From positions 1 to 64,000 of the forward strand of contig CALGDM010000030.1 of the NCBI GenBank assembly GCA_937884605.1: 64,000 bases of DNA, in the 5' to 3' direction. Positions within the stretch are counted from its first letter, which is position 1. Every line of letters starts with the position of its first letter. The DNA is from an uncultured Spiribacter sp. (GTDB taxonomy: Bacteria > Pseudomonadota > Gammaproteobacteria > Nitrococcales > Nitrococcaceae). The position numbers and the translations under genes are program-made. This document shows, piece after piece, positions 43,353 to 51,234 of this stretch. A model generated the notes under the pieces. That model ran no database searches. It saw only the letters and a program-made list of their open reading frames with translations, and was not told where the DNA came from.

Positions 43353-45783
43353 TCCGATGCCGCAGGCCGACCAGGTCGGCCGCCAGGTCCCGCCCCTGTG
43401 GCCACTCTCCGCATCGGTTGCAGTCAACCCCTTCATGGGTCAGGCCGGGCAGACGCTGGCCCACACCCACGCCGAGCTGCGGCGGCTGGCGGGGCTGGAC
43501 GCCATCGCGCCGCGGCACTGGCACCTCGAGCAGATCGATGCCGGCGAGATCACCCGGGACGACCTCGCGGCGGCCCTGGTCGCCTCGCCGCATCCCGGCC
43601 GGCCCGCCGATGTCGATGCACTGCTCACCGCGGCTCGGCGCCCGCGCCCCGAGGCCACGCCAATCCCCAGCGTGGCGGAACTGGCCCGATCCGTCGCCGG
43701 GACCGACTGGCCAGCGATCATCGAGGAGCGCATCGGCCACTGGGCCGGCGGCTACTTCGACCAGGGACAGGCGCTATGGGCCGCTCCACATCGCGGTGAT
43801 GCCTGGTCAGCCTTTCGCAGCCACGCGGTGCACGACCTGACCCCCGAGATCCTGGGCCTGAAGGGGTTTGCCCGCTTTGTTGCCGAGGCACCCGATCGCC
43901 CGGGCGTCTATCTTCAGCGTGCCATCGACCGGTTGGGCCTGGACGCCGCTGTGCGCCCCGGCTACTGGCATGCGCTGCTCCTTGGTCTGGGCGGCTGGGC
44001 ACAATACGCCCGCTACCTGCAGTGGCAGGCCGAACTGGCAGGCGGCAGCGACTCGACGCTGAGCGAACTGCTGGCCATCCGCCTGCTGTGGGACGAGGCA
44101 TTGTTTGCCCACTATGGCGATGCCCTGGCCGATGCCTGGGCGCAAACCCGCGCCCGGCATGCCGAGCCCGTTCAAGTGTCTTTTGACGATGGCGTCGACG
44201 AGATCCTCCAGGAGGCGAGCGAGCGGGCAGGACAGCGCCAGCTTGCGCAGCGGCTTGCGAGCGCCTCGACCCGAGCTGCCGCGACGGCCACGGCCGCCTC
44301 GACGCGCCCGGCGCTGCAGGCCGCATTCTGCATTGATGTGCGCTCCGAGGTGTTGCGGCGCGCCCTCGAACAAGTCGCCCCCGACGCGCAGACGCTGGGT
44401 TTTGCCGGGTTCTTCGGCCTGCCTGTCAGCCACCAGGGATTGGCCTCGGACGTTCAGGAGGCCAGGCTGCCAGCGCTGATCAGCCCCGGACTGCACTCCG
44501 TGGCGGGCGGCGCCGACGTCCAGGCCGCGGATACCGCCAAACGCCACAGTGCCCGGGCCAAGCGGGCCTGGGGCCGATTCAAGCTGGCGGCCGTGTCATC
44601 GTTTGCCTTTGTCGAGGCGATGGGGCCGGTGTATATCAACCGGCTGGTGCGCGAAGCCCTGGGCCTTGCCGACAAGCCCCTGCCTGACGAGCCGACACCG
44701 CGGTTCGCGCCGGTGCCCGATGCCGAGAGTCGCATCGACACCGCCGAGACCATCCTGCGCGCGATGTCCCTTACCGAGGGTTTCGCGCCCCTGGTGCTGC
44801 TGGTGGGCCACAGCGCGAGCGTTACCAACAACCCTCACGCCAGTGCCCTGCAATGCGGCGCCTGCGGGGGCTATGCCGGCGATGTCAACGCCCGGCTGCT
44901 GGCGGGCCTGCTCAATGACACCGCGGTGCGTACCGGACTGTCGGCGCGCGGCATCAAGATCCCCGACGACACCGGCTTCGTGGCGGGTCTGCACGACACC
45001 ACCCGCGACCAGGTCCGACTGTATGAAGCGGACCCTGAACGGTCGGTGGATGCCGAGGCGCTGGCGCAGGCGCGGACCTGGCTGGCGGATGCCGGCGAGC
45101 TGGCGCGGATCGAGCGTGGCCGTACGCTGCCCCGGGCGGATCAGGGCCGTGGCATCGACCGGCGTGCCCGTGACTGGTCCGAAGTGCGACCCGAGTGGGG
45201 ACTGGCCGGCTGCCAGATGCTGATTGCCGCGCCGCGGGCGTCGACCCGCGGGCTGGATCTGGGCGGACGGGCCTTCCTCCACGATTACGACTGGCGGGCG
45301 GATGCCGACAATGACTATCCGGTCCTCGACCTGATCCTGACCGCACCGGTGGTCGTCGCCAGCTGGATCAGCCTGCAGTACTACGGCTCGGCGGTATCCC
45401 CCGAGCTTTTCGGCGCCGGCAACAAGCTCATTCACAACATCGTGGGCGGCATCGGAGTGCTCGAGGGCAATGGCGGCATACTGCGCACGGGACTGCCCTG
45501 GCAGTCGGTCCACGATGGCGAGTCGCGGCGGCACGCGCCGCTGCGCCTGAGCGTGGCGATTCAGGCCCCGCGCACCGCCATCAGCGAGGCGCTGGCCCGG
45601 CATCCCACGGTGCAGGCGCTGTTCGACAATCGCTGGCTGCATCTTCTGGCGCTGGACAATCACGGCCAGGTGGCCTCGCGCTACACCGGCGACGGGCAAT
45701 GGGCGGCCGTCGCCGAAACGGGGAACCCAACGGCTGCGACGCCGGACGCCGCAGCGGTGCGCTATAATGAATCGGTTGAATGA
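43342..45783 (+). CDS. dabA: DAB complex carbonic-anhydrase-like subunit DabA (DUF2309)
   Basis: 813 residues. The zinc/active-site set characterised for this family can be read: Cys330 and Asp332 in FCIDVRSE, His490 in VGHSASVTNN and Cys505 in LQCGACGG, with the same 15-residue spacing between the last two as in known DabA. It hydrates CO2 in the cytoplasm vectorially, with DabB providing energy coupling. The start overlaps dabB by 11 bases. No RuBisCO is seen here; DAB pumps also occur in heterotrophs needing bicarbonate. Confidence 0.93.
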   Translation: MSADPMPQADQVGRQVPPLWPLSASVAVNPFMGQAGQTLAHTHAELRRLAGLDAIAPRHWHLEQIDAGEITRDDLAAALVASPHPGRPADVDALLTAARRPRPEATPIPSVAELARSVAGTDWPAIIEERIGHWAGGYFDQGQALWAAPHRGDAWSAFRSHAVHDLTPEILGLKGFARFVAEAPDRPGVYLQRAIDRLGLDAAVRPGYWHALLLGLGGWAQYARYLQWQAELAGGSDSTLSELLAIRLLWDEALFAHYGDALADAWAQTRARHAEPVQVSFDDGVDEILQEASERAGQRQLAQRLASASTRAAATATAASTRPALQAAFCIDVRSEVLRRALEQVAPDAQTLGFAGFFGLPVSHQGLASDVQEARLPALISPGLHSVAGGADVQAADTAKRHSARAKRAWGRFKLAAVSSFAFVEAMGPVYINRLVREALGLADKPLPDEPTPRFAPVPDAESRIDTAETILRAMSLTEGFAPLVLLVGHSASVTNNPHASALQCGACGGYAGDVNARLLAGLLNDTAVRTGLSARGIKIPDDTGFVAGLHDTTRDQVRLYEADPERSVDAEALAQARTWLADAGELARIERGRTLPRADQGRGIDRRARDWSEVRPEWGLAGCQMLIAAPRASTRGLDLGGRAFLHDYDWRADADNDYPVLDLILTAPVVVASWISLQYYGSAVSPELFGAGNKLIHNIVGGIGVLEGNGGILRTGLPWQSVHDGESRRHAPLRLSVAIQAPRTAISEALARHPTVQALFDNRWLHLLALDNHGQVASRYTGDGQWAAVAETGNPTAATPDAAAVRYNESVE

Positions 45784-45834
45784 TCAGACTGCTTGCAGGG
45801 TCTGACGATCGAAACACAACGGCGGAGCAAGCTC

Positions 45835-46521
45835 ATGTTGATATCACGGCGTTTTCTGACCCTCGGGTTGCTCATTACCCTGGCCGCGCTGGTAGCGGGC
45901 TGCGCGTCCGTGAGCGGCAGTGGCGAGTACAACCGCAGCTACGACTTCACCAGTCTCGAGCGTACGGCGGTGATTTCGGTGGACGGCATCGGCGGCCAGG
46001 CCGCCCGCGACCAGGTGGCCAGCATGTTCAATCAGGCCCTGCTGGGCCGCGGCTACAGCCCCATCGAGCGCAGCCAGATCAAGGAGGTGCTGAGCGAGCA
46101 GGACTTTTCGCGCTCGGCGGTTACCAGCGCTTCCGGCGCCGCGCGGGCGGGTGAGATCCTCAACGTCGACAGCGTGGTGCTGGTCAATGTGCCCGAGTTC
46201 GGCGACGACATGAGCATGAGCGCCCAGATGATCGACGTGCAAGACGGCACCATCCTGTGGTCGGCGTCCGGCAGCGCTCGGACCGGCGCCGACATGACGC
46301 GTCGCGCCGGCCAGATCCTGGGGGCCATTGGTGGCGGAATCATTGGCGCCGAAGTGGGCAGCGACGGTGGTACAGGCGCGATTGTCGGCGGCGTGGGTGG
46401 CGCCGTGGGCGGTGGCATCGCCGGTGACGCCCTGTCCAAGCAGCGCCAGGAACAGACCGCGGTGCTGGTCGATCAGCTGACTCAGAGCCTGCCCGAGACC
46501 AATCAGGGAGCGACGCAATGA
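45835..46521 (+). CDS. Predicted lipoprotein, CsgG/LpoB-like fold with glycine-zipper segment
   Basis: 228 residues. Lipobox LAALVAGC gives an acylated cysteine near residue 20. The middle resembles CsgG/LpoB-type anticodon-binding-like domains (VISVDGIGGQAARDQVASMFNQAL; AARAGEILNVDSVVLVNV; key residues only). A glycine-zipper region (IGGGIIGAEVGSDGGTGAIVGG) follows, able to associate with membranes. It starts 51 bases after dabA. Its function is unknown; envelope stress or secretion roles are typical. Confidence 0.75.
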   Translation: MLISRRFLTLGLLITLAALVAGCASVSGSGEYNRSYDFTSLERTAVISVDGIGGQAARDQVASMFNQALLGRGYSPIERSQIKEVLSEQDFSRSAVTSASGAARAGEILNVDSVVLVNVPEFGDDMSMSAQMIDVQDGTILWSASGSARTGADMTRRAGQILGAIGGGIIGAEVGSDGGTGAIVGGVGGAVGGGIAGDALSKQRQEQTAVLVDQLTQSLPETNQGATQ

Positions 46522-46838
46522 CGGATGAACTGCCTCCGGCGGCCAACCGCATCGCCAACGACCACCCGGCGGTCTGGGCCGCCTACAGCGAGCTGGGACG
46601 AACGGTGGCCGAGAACGGTCCTCTCGATGAACAATCGCGGCGACTCGTCAAGCTGGCCCTGGCAATCGCCACCGGCAGTGAAGGCGCCACCCACTCGCAT
46701 GCCCGACGGGCATTGGCCGAAGGCATCGACCCCGAGGCCCTGCGCCACGTGGCACTGCTGGCAATCCCCACCGCTGGTTTTCCTGCTGCCGTGGCGGGCC
46801 TGACCTGGGTCGAGGACATGCTGGAGCCGCGTGAATAG
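46518..46838 (+). CDS. Carboxymuconolactone decarboxylase-like protein
   Basis: 106-residue all-helical CMD/AhpD-family protein (RRLVKLALAIATGSEGATHSHARRAL; key residues E-G-H-S-H). The redox CxxC of AhpD is absent, so this is the gamma-CMD-like subgroup without peroxidase-type cysteines. It overlaps the lipoprotein gene by four bases; the function is not assigned. Confidence 0.8.
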   Translation: MTDELPPAANRIANDHPAVWAAYSELGRTVAENGPLDEQSRRLVKLALAIATGSEGATHSHARRALAEGIDPEALRHVALLAIPTAGFPAAVAGLTWVEDMLEPRE

Positions 46839-46933
46839 ACATTGCCTATCGGTTGGGCCGGAGCGTTGCATTTTCCCCCACGCGCGTTCCGGCCTATCAT
46901 TGACGCTTCAGTTCTAAAGCAGGGTCGATCGAC

Positions 46934-48052
46934 ATGCCGATGTACAGTTCCAAGCCCAACGCCCGCCATGATGATGTCCCGCGCCTGGGCGTTCTGGTCA
47001 CCAATCTGGGTACGCCGGATGCCCCTACCACGCCGGCGTTGCGTCGTTATCTGGCGGAATTCCTGGGCGACCCGCGGGTGGTGGAGATCAACCGGGTGCT
47101 CTGGTGGCTGCTGTTGCATGGCGTGATCCTGCGCACCCGTCCGAAAAAATCGGCGGCCGCCTACGCCGAGGTCTGGGAAGAAGGCGGCTCACCGCTGCTG
47201 ACCATCGGCAAGGACCAGGTCGCAGGCATTGACGAGCGCCTGCAGGAGCGTCTGGACGGTCCCGTATCGGTCAAACTGGCCATGCGCTATGGCAATCCCT
47301 CGATCCGCGAGGGCCTGCAGGCTCTGCGCGACGAGGGTGCAGAGCGAATCCTGGTGCTGCCGCTCTACCCGCAGTATTCGGCGACAACGGTGGGCTCGAC
47401 CTACGACGCCGTATTTGACGAGCTGAAAAAGTGGCGGCGCATCCCCGAGCTGCGACTGATCGGCCAGTATCATGACGATCCCGGCTACATTGATGCGCTC
47501 GCCAACACCATCCGGGAGCATCGCGAAGCCAACGGCAAGCCCGAGAAGATGCTCTTCTCGTTCCACGGCATGCCGCGGCGTTACCTGCTCAACGGTGACA
47601 ACTACCACTGCCAGTGCCAGAAAACGGCCCGACTGGTCGCCGAAAAGCTGGAACTGGCCGACGACGAGTGGCAGGTGACATTCCAGTCGCTGTTTGGTCG
47701 CGAGGTCTGGCTCCAGCCCTACACCGATGAGACCGTGAAGTCGCTGGCGGAATCGGGCATGAAAACACTGGATGTGATCTGCCCGGGTTTTTCGGCGGAC
47801 TGCCTGGAGACCCTCGAGGAAATCGAAGGCGAGAACGCCGAAATCTTCGAGGACAACGGCGGCGAAAATCTGCGCTACATCCGCGCGCTCAACGCCCGCG
47901 AAGACCACCTGAACATGCTCACCGACCTGGTGGTGGACCATCTGCAGGGCTGGCCCGAGGCCGATCCGGCGGTCAAACGCAGCCGCCGTGACCCGCAGGC
48001 AACCCTCGAGCGGGCGCGGGCGATGGGCAGCAGTCAGTGGATGGATGAATAG
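46934..48052 (+). CDS. hemH: Ferrochelatase HemH
   Basis: 372 residues. Family marks are LGVLVTNLGTPDAPTTPALRRYLAEFLGDPRVVE (key residues N-L-G-P, F-L-D), the active-site His in FSFHGMPRRYL and the Glu-rich helix CLETLEEIEGEN. It inserts ferrous iron into protoporphyrin IX as the last step of haem synthesis, which the nearby haem-containing bd oxidase needs. The 95-base upstream spacer should hold its promoter. Confidence 0.95.
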   Translation: MPMYSSKPNARHDDVPRLGVLVTNLGTPDAPTTPALRRYLAEFLGDPRVVEINRVLWWLLLHGVILRTRPKKSAAAYAEVWEEGGSPLLTIGKDQVAGIDERLQERLDGPVSVKLAMRYGNPSIREGLQALRDEGAERILVLPLYPQYSATTVGSTYDAVFDELKKWRRIPELRLIGQYHDDPGYIDALANTIREHREANGKPEKMLFSFHGMPRRYLLNGDNYHCQCQKTARLVAEKLELADDEWQVTFQSLFGREVWLQPYTDETVKSLAESGMKTLDVICPGFSADCLETLEEIEGENAEIFEDNGGENLRYIRALNAREDHLNMLTDLVVDHLQGWPEADPAVKRSRRDPQATLERARAMGSSQWMDE

Positions 48053-48084
48053 CGCTGATCACGGCCTTTGGTACCGGTCTGGCG

Positions 48085-48678
48085 GTGGGCCTCGGGCTCA
48101 TCGTCGCGATCGGGGCGCAGAACGCGTTCGTTCTCAGACAGGGCCTGTTGGGGCGGCATGTGTTTGCCGTCTGCCTGACCTGTGCCGCCTCCGACGCCTT
48201 CCTGATCACCGCCGGCGTCAGCAGTTTTGGCCAGGTCACTGCCTGGCTGCCCTGGCTCGAGCCCGCTATGCGAGGGGCCGGCGCGCTCTTTCTGCTGGTC
48301 TACGGCGCCCGCAGCCTGCTGGCAGCGCTCCGCGCCAAGGGTGGCCTTCAGCCTGAAGCCAGCGCGGCCAACGGCGACGGCAACGCCTCCACACTGGGCG
48401 CCACCCTGCTTGCCTGCCTGGCCATCACCTGGCTCAACCCCCATGTGTATCTGGATACGGTGGTCATGCTGGGCACCGTGGCGTCACAGTACGACGACGG
48501 CCGATGGGCCTTCGCCGGCGGTGCGGTGTTGGGTTCTTTCCTGTTCTTTTTTGCGCTCGGCTATGGCGCACGCCGCCTGCAGCCCCTATTCGCCCAACCC
48601 TACGCCTGGCGCCTCATGGAAGCCGCCATCGGCCTGATGATGTGGCTGATCGCGGCACAACTGGTGTTGCGGGGGTAG
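48085..48678 (+). CDS. LysE/ArgO-type amino acid exporter with unusual start
   Basis: 197 residues from the GTG at 48085, about five to six membrane segments, with the ArgO/LysE hallmark VAIGAQNAFVLRQGLLGRH and TWLNPHVYLDTVVMLG. Homologous proteins begin about ten residues earlier (LITAFGTGLAVGLG is readable upstream), but that part has only ATA (48049) or CTG (48055) as possible starts, right against the hemH stop. Either a non-standard start is used or the first helix is shortened. Two copies of the GGGACAGGCAC repeat follow the stop. Confidence 0.82.
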   Translation: MGLGLIVAIGAQNAFVLRQGLLGRHVFAVCLTCAASDAFLITAGVSSFGQVTAWLPWLEPAMRGAGALFLLVYGARSLLAALRAKGGLQPEASAANGDGNASTLGATLLACLAITWLNPHVYLDTVVMLGTVASQYDDGRWAFAGGAVLGSFLFFFALGYGARRLQPLFAQPYAWRLMEAAIGLMMWLIAAQLVLRG

Positions 48679-48685
48679 GTGGTTT

Positions 48686-48731
48686 GGGACAGGCACGAAA
48701 TGGGCGGTTCGAAAAACTTCGGGACAGGCAC
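48686..48731 (+). repeat. GGGACAGGCAC repeat, copies 2 and 3 (direct pair)
   Basis: Exact copies at 48686-48696 and 48721-48731, 35 bases apart, between the exporter and the convergent rhodanese gene. The first is in the context GGTTTGGGACAGGCACGAA and follows a GTAG by seven bases. The second is one arm of a hairpin. Confidence 0.9.
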
Positions 48732-48746
48732 GAAGCCTGCCCCGAA
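48718..48746. terminator. Hairpin built on repeat copy 3
   Basis: TTCGGGACAGGC (48718-48729) pairs with GCCTGCCCCGAA (48735-48746), 11 of 12 pairs, around ACGAA. Read on the minus strand it is followed by GTTTTT, so it could terminate the rhodanese operon. It is the only copy of the repeat with a full inverted partner. Confidence 0.65.
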
Positions 48747-48755
48747 AATCAGCGC

Positions 48756-49709
48756 TTACTCGCCGATGACCAGCGAGCGGTTGCCGTCCAGGGTCCACTC
48801 GTGGAGTGAGCCGTCGTAAAGCGCCACATCGGGGCGATCCGCAATTTCCGAGACACCAAACCATGCCAGCGAAGAGACATGGCCGGAGTTGCAGTAGTTG
48901 ATGATCGACCCGTCGACCCCCGGCAGCATCGAGGCGACAACCTCCCGGGCGGCCTCCGGCGAGCGCCAGTAGACAATCCCGTCGCGCGGCGCAACGAACA
49001 TTGTGAACGGAAGCGGGCGCGCCCCGGGCAGATGACCGCTGCCATCGACGTAGTCCTTGCTCATCTGACCGGTGAACTGCACCAGTGGCCGGTTATCCAC
49101 CAGTTGCGCCGACGACTCGCCATCGATCACCGCCGAGACCTCCTGGGTGCTTGCCAGCAGATCCTCGCGCGGGGTTCCGGCGGTGTAATTACCATTGGCG
49201 GCCGATCCCGGCGACTCTGCCACTTCGCCCCCGGCGGCATCCCAGGCCGCAGCGCCGCCATCAAGGATCGCGACATTGTCATGACCGAAATACTTAAGCT
49301 GCCAGTAAAATCGCGAGGCCACGGTGGCATCGCCGTATACGGTATCGCCGGCCGGGGCGATGATAACGGTGTCGTCGTTATCCACACCCAGGCCCTGCAT
49401 GACCGTCTCGAACGTCTCGGCAGAGGGCGCCAGATAGCGGATAGTGTCCTTCATCCCCGGTCGCTCCGAGAGAAACTCCGACATTCCGACGAACGGCGCA
49501 CCGTCCACGAACCCGGTGGCATCGTAGTTGGACGGACGCCGCGAGACATTGATCAGCGTGACCTCATCCTGATGGGCCAGCGCCCAGTCCGCATCGACCA
49601 CCGGCCCCGGCAGATTCACCGACCCGGTATCCTGCGCCACAACGGCAGCAGGCAGGGCAACGGCAACGCCAAGCGCCGCTGCATGGAGTGATTGACGGAT
49701 TGTCATCAT
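48756..49709 (-). CDS. Periplasmic two-domain rhodanese sulfurtransferase
   Basis: 317 residues. A signal peptide (LHAAALGVAVALPAAVVA) is followed by two rhodanese domains. The first, inactive one contains TLINVSRRPSNYDATGFVDGA; the second has the persulfide cysteine in INYCNSGHVSSLAW and LPGARPLPFTMF. It transfers sulfane sulfur in the periplasm, for instance from thiosulfate or to cyanide. The ATG at 49709 follows GAGG; ATG 49706 and GTG 49715 are alternatives. It is the last gene of the DUF2892-DsrE-rhodanese run. Confidence 0.9.
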   Translation of the reverse strand: MMTIRQSLHAAALGVAVALPAAVVAQDTGSVNLPGPVVDADWALAHQDEVTLINVSRRPSNYDATGFVDGAPFVGMSEFLSERPGMKDTIRYLAPSAETFETVMQGLGVDNDDTVIIAPAGDTVYGDATVASRFYWQLKYFGHDNVAILDGGAAAWDAAGGEVAESPGSAANGNYTAGTPREDLLASTQEVSAVIDGESSAQLVDNRPLVQFTGQMSKDYVDGSGHLPGARPLPFTMFVAPRDGIVYWRSPEAAREVVASMLPGVDGSIINYCNSGHVSSLAWFGVSEIADRPDVALYDGSLHEWTLDGNRSLVIGE

Positions 49710-49726
49710 CGTCACCTCATCAATCG

Positions 49727-50161
49727 CTAAAACGTGAATTCGCGAACCGCGGGATCTGCCACCAGCGCACCGATCGCCGGCGGCTGAGCGACGCCTACGC
49801 CGTCAATCAGATCGGCCTCGGTGTACTCGCGATTGGGCAGATAGATCGCACAGACATCCACCTGAACGCCGTTATTCACCAGCCGCTGGATCATCTGCGC
49901 CGGGCTGGCGTCGGGACCGCGGAGGATCTCCGAGTCATCCGCTTCGGAGCCGACGGCCAGATCACCGGCATCATCACAGAGCAGCACCTGCGGGGACGCG
50001 CCGTTTTTCTGCGCCTGCATGGTCAGAATCAGCGCCATGGCCTGAGTCTCGTCGTCATCGCTGGTGAGGATGGACAGCATGTCCGGCCCGCTCTGAGCAA
50101 GCGCCGCGGCCGAAAAAACCGTCAGCACCAGGCCGGCGAGCAGTTGTCGAATTGTGTGCAT
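49727..50161 (-). CDS. Periplasmic DsrE-family protein
   Basis: 144 residues. The signal peptide HTIRQLLAGLVLTVFSAAA (cleavage after LAQ) precedes a DsrE/DsrF-like fold with a nucleotide-free sulfur-relay pattern (MLSILTSDDDETQAMALILTMQ; VLLCDDAGDLAV; MIQRLVNNGVQVDVCAIYL; key residues only). The cysteine in VDVCAIY is at the position that carries persulfide in related proteins. It lies 17 bases upstream of the rhodanese, suggesting a sulfur-relay partnership. Confidence 0.82.
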   Translation of the reverse strand: MHTIRQLLAGLVLTVFSAAALAQSGPDMLSILTSDDDETQAMALILTMQAQKNGASPQVLLCDDAGDLAVGSEADDSEILRGPDASPAQMIQRLVNNGVQVDVCAIYLPNREYTEADLIDGVGVAQPPAIGALVADPAVREFTF

Positions 50162-50190
50162 GGGATCGCTCCTTTCTGGAAAGGGTTGGT

Positions 50191-50385
50191 TTACGCCTTG
50201 CGCGCGCAGGTGTTGAGGCCCAGCAGGCTGTACGCCGGGCAAGTGCTGAATACGGCGGTTGCGAGCGGGACCAGACCGATCCACCCCCAGGCCATGCCCG
50301 TGTTGAAAACCGCCAACGCGATCAGCGCGAGGCCGACAATGGCGCGCAGGGCACGGTCAACCGTCCCGACGTTCTGTTTCAGCAT
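50191..50385 (-). CDS. DUF2892 inner-membrane protein (YgaP-C-terminal-like)
   Basis: 64 residues with two membrane helices (RAIVGLALIALAVFN; WGWIGLVPLATAVFSTCPAYSLLG). It matches the DUF2892 family that is fused to rhodanese in YgaP and is often near sulfur genes. The CPAY cysteine and the C-terminal NTC are conserved features. AAGGAG precedes the ATG at 50385; the longer frame from 50460 runs into the promoter region. Confidence 0.85.
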   Translation of the reverse strand: MLKQNVGTVDRALRAIVGLALIALAVFNTGMAWGWIGLVPLATAVFSTCPAYSLLGLNTCARKA

Positions 50386-50462
50386 TGCGTTTCTCCTTAC
50401 AGTATTGGACTGCATCAGGTTTAATGACATCGACAGTAGGCGCCTCGGGGCGGCCTGCAATC

Positions 50463-50477
50463 AGTGATCAAGTCACA
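50463..50477. promoter_or_regulatory. Candidate Crp/Fnr-type operator
   Basis: AGTGATCAAGTCACA is a near-palindrome (GTGA and TCAC around five bases) that lies 20 bases before the Crp-family regulator and 78 bases before the divergent DUF2892-DsrE-rhodanese operon. It is a plausible site for the regulator encoded next to it. Confidence 0.45.
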
Positions 50478-50497
50478 AAGCACAGGCGGGCAATGCA

Positions 50498-51184
50498 GTG
50501 AAAGACCGCGACGAGACCGCGATCGCCGACAATCGACTGTTCGATGCGCTGGATGAGAGCACCTGGAAGCGGGTGATCGAAGGGGGCAAGCGCCTGACGA
50601 TGCCCGCGGGCACGCCGGTCTTTGCCCCGGGCGACGAATGCCAGGGCCTGCCGCTGGTCATCGAGGGTGAGATCCGGGTGCAGATGATCGGCGCGTCAGG
50701 GAACGAAATCGTGCTCTACCGCATCCAAGGGGGCGAGATGTGTCCGCTTTCACTGGGCTGTCTCTTGTCCCGGAACAGTCACCAGTCCGAAGCGGTCGTG
50801 GAAAAGGATAGCGAAGTGTTGGTTCTGCCGCCGGCGCTGACGACACAGCTGATGGACGAGGCGGTGAGCTTCCGCCAAGCGATACTCGAGAGTTATGGCC
50901 AGAGACTGCAGTCGCTGATGCTGGTGATCGAGGAAGTCGCCTTCCGGCGGCTCGACGAGCGACTTGCTGAAAAGCTTGTCGAACGTCAATCTAACGGGCA
51001 ATTATCCGTCACTCATCAGGATCTTGCGGTAGAATTAGGGTCGGCTCGCGAAGTCGTCAGTCGACTCCTTAAAGAGTTCGAACGTCGCGGGTTTGTTCAT
51101 CTCGAGCGCGGCTGCATCACGATCAGCGACCGCAAGGCGCTTGATCGGGTTCGCGGTGCCACCGCGCGTGAGACGACCGCATGA
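50498..51184 (+). CDS. Crp/Fnr-family regulator, likely for sulfur/bd oxidase genes
   Basis: 228 residues. A cyclic-nucleotide-binding fold (LPLVIEGEIRVQMIGASGNEIVLYRI; key residues G-E-I-R, G-E) is followed by the helix-turn-helix DLAVELGSAREVVSRLLKEFERRG. A pair of cysteines in MCPLSLGC lies just after the beta roll, the form seen in Crp-family proteins adjacent to rhodanese/DUF2892 genes; persulfide or redox sensing is a reasonable guess. The start is the GTG at 50498. It faces the sulfur operon and precedes cydABDC by 50 bases. Confidence 0.83.
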   Translation: MKDRDETAIADNRLFDALDESTWKRVIEGGKRLTMPAGTPVFAPGDECQGLPLVIEGEIRVQMIGASGNEIVLYRIQGGEMCPLSLGCLLSRNSHQSEAVVEKDSEVLVLPPALTTQLMDEAVSFRQAILESYGQRLQSLMLVIEEVAFRRLDERLAEKLVERQSNGQLSVTHQDLAVELGSAREVVSRLLKEFERRGFVHLERGCITISDRKALDRVRGATARETTA

Positions 51185-51234
51185 ATAAGACGCGGAGGGC
51201 CGCGTTTTAAGTTGGTAAGCCAGAGGCAAGCGTC

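Noticed and set aside
42165-43436. A 423-codon minus-strand frame opposite dabB
   Set aside because: DabB has all expected membrane helices and charged residues; the antisense frame is glutamine/arginine-rich noise.
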